From an uncultured Brachyspira sp. (GTDB lineage Bacteria > Spirochaetota > Brachyspiria > Brachyspirales > Brachyspiraceae): a stretch of DNA of 55,393 nucleotides. Shown here one piece after another: positions 55,357 to 55,393 of this stretch. The stretch is taken from the NCBI RefSeq assembly GCF_934747485.1, contig NZ_CAKVGN010000011.1, positions 1 through 55,393 on the forward strand, written 5' to 3'. The notes beneath the pieces were generated by a model, which saw nothing but the letters and a program-made list of their open reading frames with translations, searched no databases and was not told where the DNA came from. The position numbers and the translations under genes were made by a program. How positions within the stretch are numbered: the stretch's first letter is position 1; each line of letters opens with the position of its first letter.

Positions 55357-55393
55357 TTAAAAAAAGCAGGTATTCCTTATAATTTAATTAACT

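Overview
The window is very AT-rich DNA (roughly a quarter G+C) whose gene content points to the spirochaete genus Brachyspira: many short-lipobox lipoproteins, several chemoreceptor-type proteins, an M30-type metalloprotease lipoprotein, an ABC-F protein with a resistance-type linker, BspA-like repeat proteins and dispersed GC-rich intergenic repeats. This assignment is inferred from content; no database search was possible. No tRNA, rRNA, CRISPR array or transposase gene was recognised.

Left part (1-18 kb). A TPR membrane protein enters from the left edge with a 72-bp tandem repeat. It is followed by an aldo/keto reductase, a small lipoprotein, a Cache chemoreceptor, a Na/phosphate symporter and DNA-3-methyladenine glycosylase I. 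A six-gene leftward operon (11995 to 8557) carries two structural or TPR proteins, a DciA-like protein, a divergent sigma-70-like protein and a small protein that may be its anti-sigma factor. A cysteine desulfidase and a DAACS amino-acid symporter are divergently transcribed. A CLC protein lacking the gating glutamate and the YchF ATPase follow.

Middle part (18-40 kb). A Rieske oxygenase gene is interrupted by one in-frame TGA. A CUT1 sugar-uptake operon contains two permeases, two tandem near-identical binding proteins and a GH4 alpha-galactosidase-like enzyme, but no ATPase. Next come an OppA lipoprotein, a MATE exporter, a three-gene cluster of CvpA plus two 7TM chemoreceptor-like proteins with degenerate signalling tips, an M30 protease lipoprotein, an ABC-F protein, and a second CUT1 operon without an ATPase.

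Right part (40-55 kb). Three tandem paralogues join N-terminal DUF285/BspA repeats to a C-terminal DUF4132-like region and have no signal peptide. Their repeat number falls 10, 9, 8, and the first appears to start with AUU behind a perfect Shine-Dalgarno sequence. Two orphan binding proteins, each with its own sigma-70 promoter, follow. They are paralogues of the binding protein left of the array, so the repeat array sits inside a family of sugar-binding lipoproteins. The window closes with the TldD/PmbA(TldE) peptidase pair behind a putative winged-helix protein.

The most notable non-coding signal is a 35-bp element present twice (34/35 identical). In both places it lies in the same orientation exactly 20 bp upstream of a -35-like hexamer, once before the MATE gene and once before the tldD operon. 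A GC-rich composite intergenic repeat occurs at four places or more.
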